Part shown: piece by piece, positions 33,699 through 42,737 of the stretch
How positions within the stretch are numbered: the first letter of the stretch is position 1
Layout: each line of letters starts with the position of its first letter
Assembly: GCF_014384905.1 (NCBI RefSeq)
Contig: NZ_JACRSV010000001.1
Location: 186,001 to 250,000 of the forward strand
Source: Fumia xinanensis
GTDB taxonomy: Bacteria > Bacillota > Clostridia > Oscillospirales > Ruminococcaceae
Direction of reading: 5' to 3'
DNA length: 64,000 nucleotides
Translations under genes and position numbers: made by a program
The notes under the pieces: generated by a model
The model's database searches: none
Told to the model about the DNA's origin: nothing
Seen by the model: only the letters and a program-made list of their open reading frames with translations

Positions 33699-34640
33699 AT
33701 GAACGAGAATAACCCGTTTCCCTACAGCCTCAGCAACAAGCGGTACCACACCTGGGACTATCACCTGAAGGAGAAATTCGGCGGGAAGGTGTTCAAAGTG
33801 TCGCTGGACGGCGGATTCTCTTGTCCCAATATCGACGGAACCAAGGGGAGGGGCGGCTGCACCTACTGCGCCTATTCTTTTAAACGGCAGAGCGCCGGGG
33901 ATTTGGCCCTCCAGTTTCGGCAGGGAGTGGAGGCGCTGCACCGAAAATGGCCGGAGGCTCGGCAGTATATTCCTTACTTTCAGGCCAACACCAACACCTA
34001 CGCGCCGGTTTCAGAGCTGCGGGAGAAGTACGAGGCGGTTCTGGCGGAGCCGGGAGTGGTAGGGTTAAGCATTGCCACCCGGGTGGACGCTTTGCCGGAG
34101 GAAGTGCTTAACTATCTGGAAGAGCTCAACAGGCAGACCTATCTTATCGTCGAGCTGGGGCTCCAGAGTGCCCATGATGATACAGCGGGGCGTATCAACC
34201 GTGGTCACGACTACAAAGCCTTTTTGGAAGGAATACAGAAGCTCTCAGAGAGGCGAATTCCCATCTGCGTCCATATCATTAACGGGCTGCCTGGAGAAAA
34301 CAGGGAGATGATGGTAGAAACGGTGAGACGTCTTTCTCAGTTACCGCTCCACTGCATCAAAATTCATTTGCTCCATGTGATCAAGGGCACGAAACTGGCG
34401 GAAGAATTCCTGCGTGGGGAATTTGAGGAGATGGCGCTCACTGACTACGTGGAAACGGTCTGCGACCAGCTGGAACTGCTGCCACCGGAAGTGGTGGTGC
34501 AGCGGGTGACGGGCGACGGTCTCCGAGAAAGTCTCATTGCACCCCAGTGGAGCCTCAAAAAATTCGTCGTCATGAACGAAATTGACAAGGAACTCCGCCG
34601 CCGGGACAGTTGGCAGGGAAAATGTTATCAGCAGAAGTAA
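33699..34640 (+). CDS. TIGR01212-family radical SAM protein (YhcC-like)
   Basis: The 313-residue protein has the family's N-terminal TWDYHLKEKFGGKVFKVSLD and an unusual cluster motif CPNIDGTKGRGGCTYCAYS, i.e. C-x9-C-x2-C, typical of TIGR01212/COG1242. Downstream are VELGLQSAHDDTAGRINRGH and HIINGLPGENREMM, both conserved. The catalytic target is not known for the family. It probably shares a transcript with the ABC exporter and ends at a hairpin (34640-34666). Confidence 0.92.
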   Translation: MNENNPFPYSLSNKRYHTWDYHLKEKFGGKVFKVSLDGGFSCPNIDGTKGRGGCTYCAYSFKRQSAGDLALQFRQGVEALHRKWPEARQYIPYFQANTNTYAPVSELREKYEAVLAEPGVVGLSIATRVDALPEEVLNYLEELNRQTYLIVELGLQSAHDDTAGRINRGHDYKAFLEGIQKLSERRIPICVHIINGLPGENREMMVETVRRLSQLPLHCIKIHLLHVIKGTKLAEEFLRGEFEEMALTDYVETVCDQLELLPPEVVVQRVTGDGLRESLIAPQWSLKKFVVMNEIDKELRRRDSWQGKCYQQK

Positions 34641-34666
34641 AAGGTGCGGTAATACCGCGCCTTTTA
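34640..34666 (+). terminator. Terminator after the TIGR01212 gene
   Basis: AAAGGTGCGGT and ACCGCGCCTTTT arms. Confidence 0.8.
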
Positions 34667-34856
34667 TTGATGCCTAAAAAGTTATAGGTATTTTTGTACA
34701 TTATTTATAATGGAAACCATTGGAAAATAAGATATAATAGAATAAATCTAAATTTGGACACTTAAACTATAAAAATCCAAATGGTGACTATTCGATTAGA
34801 GAGTGGGAAGAATAAGATCGATTTACGATTCTCAAGGGAGCGAGAAGGAGGATTCT

Positions 34857-36026
34857 ATGAAATATCTTATCGTTGGTGTCAGCGCCGCAGGGATGTCTGC
34901 AGTTAAGGCACTTTTGGAAAAAGATCCGCAAGGGGAGATTACTGTCGTCTCTAAAGATGACTGCCCCTATTCCCGCATTATGATGTACCGCCTGCTGGCG
35001 GGGGAGATGGACAAAAAGGCTATTTTGTTTGAAAAGGACGACTTTTTAGAGAGGAATAGGGTTCAGTGGTATCGGGGACGGGAAGCGGTCGGAGGGGATA
35101 CGGAAGCTAAAAAAATCCGTCTGGATGACGGCACCGAGCTTTCCTACGACAAATTGTTGCTGGCCACAGGCGCTTTTGCTGTGATTCCACCGATTCCAGG
35201 CCTCCGGGAGGCGAAAAATGTCCACCCGTTCCGGGATTTGCCGGACGAAGAGGCCTTAAACCGGTATTGCGGTCAAAATGTCAAGGCTGTCATCATCGGC
35301 GGAGGCTTGGTGGGGTTGGACGCAGCCTATGCTTTTTGCAAACGGGGAATTCCAGTGGCGGTGGTCGAAATGATGGATCACATTATGGGATTACAGCTGG
35401 ATTTTGATACAGCGAAGGAATATCAAAAACTGTTTGAAAACGCCGGAGCCAAATTCTATTTGGGTCGAAAGGTGGAAAAAGTCGTGCTGGACTGCGATTT
35501 TGCCGATTCGGTGGAGCTGGACAACGGGGCGTCGCTTCCCTGCGACGTCATTGTTGCGGCGGCGGGGGTACGGCCCAATACCGCCTTGGCAGAGAAACTT
35601 GGGCTTCAAGTGAACAGGGGAGTCACCGTCAACGATAAAATGGAGACCTCAGTCCCACATGTGTATGCCGCGGGCGATGTAACCGGTCTTTCTGGCGTGT
35701 GGCAGAATGCCATGGCCCAGGGCAAAGCGGCGGGCGTCAACATGAGCGGTGGGGAAGCAGTTTACGAAACCCGCTTTGCCCAGCGGAATATGTTCAACTA
35801 CTTCGGAGAGATGGCAGTGAGTCTGGGAGACGTGAGCGCCCCGGATGCGGAGATTGTCATCCAGCACGAAGGAAGGAATACCATCAAGGCGTTTCATCGG
35901 GACGGCATTGTGCTGGGGGCGATTTTGCAGCGGGACATTATGAAAGCATCCCTCTGGCAGAAGATCATTGAAGAAAAAATATCCATCGAGCCTTTTAAAT
36001 CCGATTTATTCCATATCAATTTGTAA
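34857..36026 (+). CDS. FAD/NAD(P)-dependent oxidoreductase
   Basis: The 389-residue protein has two dinucleotide folds: an N-terminal FAD site (GVSAAGMSAVKALLEKD), a central NAD(P) site (VIIGGGLVGLDAAYAF at about residues 142-157) and the closing FAD motif VYAAGDVTGL. The layout fits the rubredoxin reductase/nitrite-reductase-like NADH oxidase group. The N-terminal GxxAAG and following CPYSRIMMYRLLAG are typical of anaerobe versions. It lacks a C-terminal rubredoxin domain. The ATG at 34857 follows AGAAGGAGGA. Confidence 0.9.
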   Translation: MKYLIVGVSAAGMSAVKALLEKDPQGEITVVSKDDCPYSRIMMYRLLAGEMDKKAILFEKDDFLERNRVQWYRGREAVGGDTEAKKIRLDDGTELSYDKLLLATGAFAVIPPIPGLREAKNVHPFRDLPDEEALNRYCGQNVKAVIIGGGLVGLDAAYAFCKRGIPVAVVEMMDHIMGLQLDFDTAKEYQKLFENAGAKFYLGRKVEKVVLDCDFADSVELDNGASLPCDVIVAAAGVRPNTALAEKLGLQVNRGVTVNDKMETSVPHVYAAGDVTGLSGVWQNAMAQGKAAGVNMSGGEAVYETRFAQRNMFNYFGEMAVSLGDVSAPDAEIVIQHEGRNTIKAFHRDGIVLGAILQRDIMKASLWQKIIEEKISIEPFKSDLFHINL

Positions 36027-36030
36027 ACAG

Positions 36031-36069
36031 AAAACAGGCTGCAAGGTTATTCCCTTGCAGCCTGTTTTT
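36031..36069. terminator. Shared terminator of the oxidoreductase and lysA
   Basis: AAAACAGGCTGCAAGG and CCTTGCAGCCTGTTTTT arms between convergent genes. Confidence 0.92.
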
Positions 36070-37360
36070 ATATGTCGTTGCGGACCATGTCGTCCAGCGT
36101 TTCACCTTTGATAATAACCCGAGACTTACCGTCTTTTACCATCACCACGGGCGGAATCAAATTGCGGTTATAGTGGGAGGACATGGAATAATTGTAGGCC
36201 CCGGTAGAGAGCACCGCCAAAACGTCTCCCGCTTCCGCCTGAGGCAGGGGGACATGTTCACCCAGCAGGTCGCCGCTTTCGCAGCATTTGCCAGCTACGG
36301 TGAAGGTTCCAGCGATGGGAGCGTTCGCCCGGTTGGCAAGCAGCATATCGTATTTGGATTGATAGAGAGCATAACGGGGATTGTCGCACATTCCGCCGTC
36401 CACCGCCACATAAGTGCGGATACCGGGAATTTTTTTGATTGAACCTACAGTGTAGAGGGTGGTTCCCGCCTCTCCGACGATGGAACGTCCGGGCTCTATG
36501 AGAATAAAGGGTTGCGGAAAACTGAGCTCTTCCGCTTTCTTTTGGATCATGGCTGAGACTTCTTTCATATATTCCACATAGGGGACGGGGGTATCCTCAT
36601 CGCTGTAGCGGATGCCAAAGCCTCCGCCCAGATTCAGGTCGGTGAGGACTGCGCCGGTTTCCTTTTGGATGTCCGCCATAAAGCCCATCATAATTTCCGC
36701 TGTGTGGACGAAGGGTTCCACATCGAGGATTTGAGAACCGATGTGGCAATGAAGGCCCAATAACTCGATATGATCGGTTTTCAGGGAGATTTTTACCGCT
36801 TCCATGGCTTCGCCGGTTTCCAGTGCGAGGCCGAATTTTGAGTCAATCTGTCCGGTGCGGATAAAGGAGTGGGTATGGGCATCGACACCGGGCTTGACCC
36901 GCAGGAGAATCCGGGCGATTTTGCCCATTTCTCTGGCGATGGTGCTCAACGATGAGAGCTCTGTCAGGTTGTCGACGACGATACGGCCAACATTATGCTC
37001 GAGGGCCATCCGAAGTTCCTCGGGACTTTTGTTATTGCCGTGAAAACAGACTTTTTCCATGGGAAAATCCACGCAGAGGGCGGTGTACAGCTCTCCGGCG
37101 GAGACCACATCGATGCCGATTTGTTCCTCTTGGGCGATGCGATAGATTTCCTTGCAGGAGAAGGCCTTGGACGCGTAGCAGACGAGGCCCTTGCCCCCGT
37201 AAAACTCGTCGATGGATTTGCGGTAGGATTTCATGGCGTCGCGTATGACGTCCTCTTCCATGACGTAGAGGGGTGTGTGGTACTCTTTTACAAGAGAAAC
37301 CGCGTCCACGCCTCCCAGCATCAGGTGGCCTTCCGCGGAAATCTGAATGTTTCTGTCCAT
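36068..37360 (-). CDS. lysA: Diaminopimelate decarboxylase (within a GNAT-LysA reading frame)
   Basis: The 430-residue LysA part shows the PLP lysine in LVCYASKAFSCKEI, the phosphate loop region NLGGGFGIRY, the substrate motif EPGRSIVGEAG and the C-terminal GKCCESGDLLGEH with GAYNYSMSSHYN. It decarboxylates meso-diaminopimelate to lysine. It has its own ribosome site (GAAAGGGAG, 7 bases before the ATG at 37360), so it can be made alone. However the frame continues upstream without a stop into a complete GNAT domain, giving a possible 596-residue fusion. Confidence 0.93.
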   Translation of the reverse strand: MDRNIQISAEGHLMLGGVDAVSLVKEYHTPLYVMEEDVIRDAMKSYRKSIDEFYGGKGLVCYASKAFSCKEIYRIAQEEQIGIDVVSAGELYTALCVDFPMEKVCFHGNNKSPEELRMALEHNVGRIVVDNLTELSSLSTIAREMGKIARILLRVKPGVDAHTHSFIRTGQIDSKFGLALETGEAMEAVKISLKTDHIELLGLHCHIGSQILDVEPFVHTAEIMMGFMADIQKETGAVLTDLNLGGGFGIRYSDEDTPVPYVEYMKEVSAMIQKKAEELSFPQPFILIEPGRSIVGEAGTTLYTVGSIKKIPGIRTYVAVDGGMCDNPRYALYQSKYDMLLANRANAPIAGTFTVAGKCCESGDLLGEHVPLPQAEAGDVLAVLSTGAYNYSMSSHYNRNLIPPVVMVKDGKSRVIIKGETLDDMVRNDI

Positions 37361-37858
37361 AGCGAATCTCCCTTTCTCGGATAACCGTTTGTCCGTAAGC
37401 GTTTTTTCCATGAGGTAATTACGGAAAACCTGCCCGCGGCACGGCTTTTTCTGTTCTGTTATAACATGGTAGCCCTTTCGTTCAAAAAAGGGCTTGGCTG
37501 TAATAGAAGCTTCGGTTTGAAGCGTGGTAAGCCCTTCCCGCAGGGCAATCTGCTCGATACAGCAGGTGATGGCGGAGGCGACGCCCCGTCTCTGAAAGTC
37601 CTTGTGGACAAACAGGTGGTCGAAAACGCCGATGTTGCTTAAATCGCCGAAGCCCGCAATCACGCCGTCAATTTCCGCAACGACAAAGGCGCGGCCGTGA
37701 AAAACGGCATCCCAATGGTCGCGGAAAGGTTTTTCCGGTGCCCAGGCATCCAGCTGTTTTTCACTGTAATGGGCGGCGTTGACGGTGTGGACCGTTTGGT
37801 AAAAAAGAGCGATCAGCGTGTCGGTGTCCGCCTCTCTAAAATGCCTAAGCTTCAGCAT
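36068..37858 (-). CDS. GNAT acetyltransferase domain fused in frame to LysA
   Basis: From the ATG at 37858 (AAGGAG 9 bases upstream) a GNAT domain of about 155 residues reads LKLRHFREADTDTLIALFYQ, then HLFVHKDFQRRGVASAITCC (acetyl-CoA loop) and ASITAKPFFERKGYHV. It continues through a short basic linker (TDKRLSEKGRF) into LysA with no stop codon. The substrate of the GNAT part is unknown. The start overlaps the end of ysxC by 14 bases, so lon-ysxC-GNAT/lysA form one operon. Whether the long product or mostly LysA alone is made cannot be seen. Confidence 0.8.
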   Translation of the reverse strand: MLKLRHFREADTDTLIALFYQTVHTVNAAHYSEKQLDAWAPEKPFRDHWDAVFHGRAFVVAEIDGVIAGFGDLSNIGVFDHLFVHKDFQRRGVASAITCCIEQIALREGLTTLQTEASITAKPFFERKGYHVITEQKKPCRGQVFRNYLMEKTLTDKRLSEKGRFAMDRNIQISAEGHLMLGGVDAVSLVKEYHTPLYVMEEDVIRDAMKSYRKSIDEFYGGKGLVCYASKAFSCKEIYRIAQEEQIGIDVVSAGELYTALCVDFPMEKVCFHGNNKSPEELRMALEHNVGRIVVDNLTELSSLSTIAREMGKIARILLRVKPGVDAHTHSFIRTGQIDSKFGLALETGEAMEAVKISLKTDHIELLGLHCHIGSQILDVEPFVHTAEIMMGFMADIQKETGAVLTDLNLGGGFGIRYSDEDTPVPYVEYMKEVSAMIQKKAEELSFPQPFILIEPGRSIVGEAGTTLYTVGSIKKIPGIRTYVAVDGGMCDNPRYALYQSKYDMLLANRANAPIAGTFTVAGKCCESGDLLGEHVPLPQAEAGDVLAVLSTGAYNYSMSSHYNRNLIPPVVMVKDGKSRVIIKGETLDDMVRNDI

Positions 37859-38477
37859 CGGAGGCGTCTCCTTCACCGTTTTCGCCGTCGTAGGAGGCGA
37901 TTTCCTCGATGATTTCCCGTAAAGCCTCTACTCCTTCTCCAGTTTCGGCGGAAAAGGGGACGATGGTGATATCGCCGCCGCAAGGAATTTCGTCCGCGAT
38001 GGAGGAAAGCCGGTTTTGCCGTTCGGTTTTGTTGAGCTTGTCCATCTTGGTGAGGGCGATAATGAAGGGCTTTTCCGTTTCGATGAGATAATCGATCATG
38101 TCAATGTCCAGTCGGGTAGCGGGATGGCGGCTGTCCACCAGAAGCACAACGAGCTCCATACTGCGGCTTTCATCGTTCAGATATCCTTCGATCAGCTCGG
38201 CCCAGCGGACCTTTTCGGTTTTCGCTACCTTGGCGTAGCCATAGCCCGGCAGATCCACGATATGAACCGTGTCATCCAAATCGTAGAAGTTGATTGTGGC
38301 CGTCTTTCCGGGAACCGCGCTGACTCGCGCCAGTCCTTTGCGGTTAAAAAGCTTGTTGATGAGGGAGGATTTCCCTACATTAGAGCGCCCCGCAAAGGCA
38401 ATCTCGATTTTTGAGGACGGAGGAATCTGCTTCAGGAGCCCATAGGACGCCAGAAATGATACTTTGTGGTAATTCAT
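37845..38477 (-). CDS. ysxC: Ribosome-biogenesis GTPase YsxC/EngB
   Basis: The 210-residue GTPase has G1 (AFAGRSNVGKSSLINKL), G3 (VDLPGYGYAKV) and G4 (ALTKMDKL), followed by VPFSAETGEGVEAL. YsxC acts in late assembly of the 50S subunit. The acidic C-terminal tail (GENGEGDASDAEA) is longer than usual. It lies 77 bases after lon in the same direction, the standard lon-ysxC pairing. Confidence 0.95.
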   Translation of the reverse strand: MNYHKVSFLASYGLLKQIPPSSKIEIAFAGRSNVGKSSLINKLFNRKGLARVSAVPGKTATINFYDLDDTVHIVDLPGYGYAKVAKTEKVRWAELIEGYLNDESRSMELVVLLVDSRHPATRLDIDMIDYLIETEKPFIIALTKMDKLNKTERQNRLSSIADEIPCGGDITIVPFSAETGEGVEALREIIEEIASYDGENGEGDASDAEA

Positions 38478-38554
38478 AAAAATTAATAGTCCTTTCTGGA
38501 CGTTTTAAGCGGCAATGGTAAAGACTCCTTATTTGGAAGTCTTACTATTCAAGG

Positions 38555-40981
38555 TTATTGGATGGAGATAGAGTCGATTTTTACCGGGGCGTTCTCAATA
38601 GGAGCGGTGGAAGGCGGTGTGGGCTTTTTCCGTTTGCTGCTTGGGGAGTGGGCCAAAGCGCCTTTTAACACGTCGCTCACATGGGAAACGGGTATAAAGG
38701 TGATATGATCCTTGACCACATTGTCCACTTCTTCCAGGTCTTTCTTGTTTTCCTCTGGGATAAAGACGGTTTTTACACCGTAGCGATAGGCGGCCATCGA
38801 TTTTTCCTTGAGCCCGCCGATGGGCAAAACGCGACCGCGAAGGGTCACCTCGCCGGTCATAGCCACGTCTTTACGGACAGGAATGCCACTTAAAGCAGAA
38901 GTGATGGCGGTGACCATGGTGACGCCCGCCGAGGGGCCGTCTTTGGGAACAGCGCCTTCCGGTGCGTGAATGTGGATATCCTTTTTCTTATAGAAATCCG
39001 TGCTGATGCCGTAATCCTCCGCGATGCTGCGGACATAGCTGACGGCGATCTGGGCTGATTCCTTCATCACGTCGCCTAACTGCCCGGTGATTTGTACCTT
39101 TCCGGTGCCGGGGAGGACGGCGGTCTCGATCTCCATCGTCTCGCCGCCGACAGACGTCCAGGCAAGGCCGGTAACGACGCCGACTTCGTCCGCCTGGCGC
39201 ACGCCGTCGTTCAGGTAGCGGACAATTCCCATCACTTCTGTAATATTTTTTTCTGTGACGGTAAAGGATTTGATTTCGTCCTCCACCAGTTTTTTGGCGA
39301 TTTTTCGGCAGATATGGGCGATCTCCCGTTCTAGGGTACGGACGCCCGCCTCCCTGGTATACCCATCGATGAGAGCGTAGAGGCCGTCCTTGCTGAATTT
39401 CAGCTCCTTGGCGCTGATGCCGTGACGTTTGAGCTGTTTGGGAACAAGGTGCTTTTTAGCGATGTTCCACTTTTCTTCCCGGGTGTAGCTGCCCATTTCG
39501 ATAATTTCCATCCGGTCCAGCAAGGGCCGGGGAATGGCGGAAGCATCGTTGGCGGTGGTAATAAAAAGAACTTCGCTCAAATCGAAGGGGACTTCGATAT
39601 AGTGGTCTCGGAAGGCAAAATTCTGCTCGCTGTCCAGCACTTCCAGCATGGCGGCGGAGGGGTCGCCTTTGTAGTCCGCTCCCATTTTATCGATTTCGTC
39701 CAGTAGGATGACCGGATTGCGGGTGCCCGCCTGTTTCATGGCGTTGATAATGCGTCCGGGCATGGAACCGAGATAGGTTTTACGATGACCGCGGATGTCT
39801 GCTTCATCCCGCACACCGCCCAGAGAAATCCGGACGTACTTGCGGTTTAAAGCAGCAGCTACCGACTTGGCGATAGAGGTTTTTCCCACACCGGGAGGGC
39901 CCGCCAGACAGAGGATCTGTCCTTTGATATCGGGTGCCAGCTTGCGCACGGCGATGAGTTCCAGAATCCGTTCTTTGACCTTCTGCATGCCGTAGTGGTC
40001 CCGGTTGAGAATCCGTTCGCCTCGAGCCACGTCAGCCTGCTCCTTGGACATTTCATCCCAGGGCAGTTCGATGCAGGTTTCGATGTAGGTGCGGATAATC
40101 TGGCCTTCCTGAGACTGGGAAGGAGTGCGGTAAAGCCGCTCGCATTCCTTTAAAAGCTTCTCCTTAGTCTCTTCGGGCATATTGGTAAAGCCCTCAATTT
40201 TTTCAGCATATTCGCTGGACTCTTCCTGAGGATTGTCACCTTCGCCCAGCTCTTCAGAGATGACCCGCATCTGTTCACGAAGAAAGTAATCCCGCTGGTT
40301 CTTGTCCATTTGGTCTTTGACCTGGTCGTAGATGTCCCGTTCCCATGTGAGGACAGCGGTTTCGTGCTGAAGGATTTCCACCAGTATCTGGAGGCGGTTA
40401 TATAAGCTCTTTTCTTCCAGCAGAACCTGTTTATCCTCTACTGGTAGGTAAAGGTTCTGGACGATTTTATCGAACAGTCCTTTTGCAGTTTTCTGGGAAA
40501 GGACGCTTGAAATAATCTCCTTGGGCATTTTCGGCACGAGGTCGCAGTAAATCTCAAAAGAGTCGGTGACAGCACGAACCATGGCCTCTTCCACGTCAGA
40601 GGGAACGTTGGTCCGCTGAGAGTCGGAAAGAGACTTAACAGTGCATTCCATGTAAGGGGAAAAAGAGGTGATATCCGTGATGGAAGCCTTGTAAACACCT
40701 TCCACCATAATGCGCAGGCCGTTACTGCCGCTGTTTAAGAGCTGAACGATTTTGGCCACGACGCCGACTTTATAAAGATCCTCTTTTTGAGGCTCTTCAA
40801 CAGTGTAGTCCTTTTGGGCCACCAAAAAAATAAGCTGGTCTTTTTTCATCGCTTCTTTAATGGCGAGGATGGATTTTTCCCGTCCCACGTCAAAATGAAG
40901 GATCATGGATGGAAACATGACAATCCCGCGCATGGCAATGGCGGGAAAAGTGGTGACTGTCGATTTATTTGCAGTGCTCAT
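38555..40981 (-). CDS. lon: ATP-dependent protease Lon
   Basis: The 808-residue protein has the N-terminal LON substrate domain (TFPAIAMRGIVMFPSM start), an AAA+ module with Walker A GPPGVGKTSIAKS and Walker B VILLDEIDKM, and a C-terminal serine protease domain with Ser684 in PKDGPSAGVTM and Lys727 in GGLKEKSMAA, the catalytic dyad. The C-terminal ~30 residues (KRKKPTPPSTAP...) extend beyond the usual end. The start at 40981 follows AAGGAG; the frame upstream is not family sequence. Confidence 0.97.
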   Translation of the reverse strand: MSTANKSTVTTFPAIAMRGIVMFPSMILHFDVGREKSILAIKEAMKKDQLIFLVAQKDYTVEEPQKEDLYKVGVVAKIVQLLNSGSNGLRIMVEGVYKASITDITSFSPYMECTVKSLSDSQRTNVPSDVEEAMVRAVTDSFEIYCDLVPKMPKEIISSVLSQKTAKGLFDKIVQNLYLPVEDKQVLLEEKSLYNRLQILVEILQHETAVLTWERDIYDQVKDQMDKNQRDYFLREQMRVISEELGEGDNPQEESSEYAEKIEGFTNMPEETKEKLLKECERLYRTPSQSQEGQIIRTYIETCIELPWDEMSKEQADVARGERILNRDHYGMQKVKERILELIAVRKLAPDIKGQILCLAGPPGVGKTSIAKSVAAALNRKYVRISLGGVRDEADIRGHRKTYLGSMPGRIINAMKQAGTRNPVILLDEIDKMGADYKGDPSAAMLEVLDSEQNFAFRDHYIEVPFDLSEVLFITTANDASAIPRPLLDRMEIIEMGSYTREEKWNIAKKHLVPKQLKRHGISAKELKFSKDGLYALIDGYTREAGVRTLEREIAHICRKIAKKLVEDEIKSFTVTEKNITEVMGIVRYLNDGVRQADEVGVVTGLAWTSVGGETMEIETAVLPGTGKVQITGQLGDVMKESAQIAVSYVRSIAEDYGISTDFYKKKDIHIHAPEGAVPKDGPSAGVTMVTAITSALSGIPVRKDVAMTGEVTLRGRVLPIGGLKEKSMAAYRYGVKTVFIPEENKKDLEEVDNVVKDHITFIPVSHVSDVLKGALAHSPSSKRKKPTPPSTAPIENAPVKIDSISIQ

Positions 40982-41035
40982 AAAAGCTCCTTCTTTTCTA
41001 TCGGGGAATAAAAATATACATATTCCATTATACAA

Positions 41036-41404
41036 AAAGCTCTTTATCCATGCAATAGCTAAATTGTAAACAGATACAGGAAATCCAAAACGGTTTTGGT
41101 ACTATTTACCGAAGTTTTCGGTACTGACAGAGCATTGTAACATCTGTGCTGGAAAATTTTCTATTAGGACGCAGAAAGAGACGGTTTAATGGCTATATTC
41201 TCTATTTATTCCGGTATTTTTCGCCGATGGGGCGGACAGAAAAGATTTTATTGAAAAGAGGCACTTTTCCATCTGGCAGCATATGATGATGTATCGAAAC
41301 GATATCCAGTTACAGACGAAGGGAAAGGGTGGCGCAAGCCCGAGGAACAGCCTTTTTGTCTTTGGTACCATGCTGCGCAGGGGAAACTTCGTCTGTTTAG
41401 ATAT
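41036..41404. other. Intergenic region with a large inverted-repeat element
   Basis: No gene is supported here. ACAGACGAAG (41312-41321) and CTTCGTCTGT (41387-41396) form a perfect 10-bp closing stem around 65 bases that include GGCGCAAGCC (a GCAA-capped hairpin), GGTACC and complementary GCGCA/TGCGC segments. No known riboswitch or RNA family was recognised. It lies between the mscS terminator and lon and could be read on either strand. Confidence 0.5.
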
Positions 41405-41443
41405 AAATACCGCCCGCGGGAAATTCCCGTGGGCGGTATTTTT
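41405..41443. terminator. Terminator of mscS, also usable from the plus strand
   Basis: AAATACCGCCCGCGGGAA and TTCCCGTGGGCGGTATTTTT arms. Confidence 0.9.
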
Positions 41444-41463
41444 GCTTATCTTAAGACAGAATC

Positions 41464-42561
41464 CTAAACGCTGGATTTATTTGCATCTCCGGAGATGATG
41501 GTGTGAGTGGGGAAGGCGATATCGACATCGATGGATTTAAGAAAGCTCATAATCTGAAGGTTTACGTCTTGCTTTACCTTCATATAATCGCCCCAGGCGG
41601 TTTTGACGGCGAAATAGTAGATCTGTAAATCTAAACTGTATGCGCCAAACTTATCAAACGTGACAACGATAACGTCCGGGTCCACATCGGGATGTTTTTC
41701 CAGCAGGGAGCGAATCCCATCGGTGGCCTGCTGCAGTTTTTCTTTCGGGGTGCCATAGGTAAGCCCTAGGTGAAAGGAAACCCGTCTCTTTTTCATTCGG
41801 GACCAGTTAACGATCTGGGAATTGGCCAAGGTGGAGTTTGGGACGATGACTTCCGCATCTTTAAAGGTGCGGATACGGGTGCTGCGGAGGGTGATATCAG
41901 TGACGACACCTTCTAGGTCAGGAGTTTCGATCCAGTCGTCCACGGCAAAGGGTTTGTCAGCAATGATGATAAGGCCCCCGAATAGATTGCTGGCAGAATC
42001 TTTGGCTGCCAGCGCAACGGTGAGGCCGCCGATGCCCAGGCCGGTGATGAGCCCTGAAATGTTGTATCCAATTTCCGCGATGACGATGACGGCGGCAATG
42101 ATGATGAGCACCACCCGAACAATTTTTGAAAAAAATACCACAAGGGTTTTGTCAACATCCTTTTCGCCGCCTTGGATGGCCTCTACAATAGGCGGAGCGG
42201 CGTTCATCAGGCCCCAGGTAATGGCGCAGATGGCACAGATTTTCAGCAGTTTCGTGAGAAAAACGAGAAAGCCCGCCGCCTCGACGCGTAGTCCTGCGGC
42301 GAAGAAAAAGACACCGATACCAAAGTAAACAGACAAAGCCGTCAGAAAAAAAACGGCGGGCCTTTCGAAGCTGTCTGCAATTGCTGATGCCGCTTGGAAC
42401 CGGCCGGTTACCTTTTTGATAATGCACAGGATAAGGCGCACCAGCTTTCGACGAAAAACCAAAACGGCTAATAGCACCGCCAGCCCGAAGACAGCGGGGA
42501 CAATAAATTTTGTAAGACTTTGCAAAAGGTGCAAAATCATTTCCCAAAGTTGTTCCAACAT
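41464..42561 (-). CDS. mscS: MscS-family mechanosensitive channel
   Basis: The 365-residue membrane protein has three or four N-terminal hydrophobic helices, the pore helix region GLGIGGLTVALAAKDSASNLFGG (given by its core; about residues 165-187) and a cytosolic beta domain starting DDWIETPDLEGVVTDITLRST. It opens under osmotic downshock. The start at 42561 follows GAAAGGG; an ATG 15 bases upstream lies inside that site. It is the small YnaI/MscS type without a large N-terminal extension. Confidence 0.93.
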   Translation of the reverse strand: MLEQLWEMILHLLQSLTKFIVPAVFGLAVLLAVLVFRRKLVRLILCIIKKVTGRFQAASAIADSFERPAVFFLTALSVYFGIGVFFFAAGLRVEAAGFLVFLTKLLKICAICAITWGLMNAAPPIVEAIQGGEKDVDKTLVVFFSKIVRVVLIIIAAVIVIAEIGYNISGLITGLGIGGLTVALAAKDSASNLFGGLIIIADKPFAVDDWIETPDLEGVVTDITLRSTRIRTFKDAEVIVPNSTLANSQIVNWSRMKKRRVSFHLGLTYGTPKEKLQQATDGIRSLLEKHPDVDPDVIVVTFDKFGAYSLDLQIYYFAVKTAWGDYMKVKQDVNLQIMSFLKSIDVDIAFPTHTIISGDANKSSV

Positions 42562-42737
42562 ATGCAACCCTTTCATTTAAGGAATTAATTTTATCAATAA
42601 AAAAAGCGAAATAACTGGTTTCAAACAAATTATACCATTGTGGTTTTGGAATTTCAATGCTGCAAAAGGAGATAATAAAGCTGCAAGCAATTGTGTTTGC
42701 AGTATTCACTGTCTATCGAAAGAAAGGAGCGCTTCCT

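Noticed and set aside
41281..41400. A cyclic-di-GMP (GEMM) riboswitch
   Set aside because: GGCGCAAGCC looks similar at first, but the conserved GGGACGCAAAGCC and flanking GEMM motifs are missing, and the gene order does not place it in front of a typical target.
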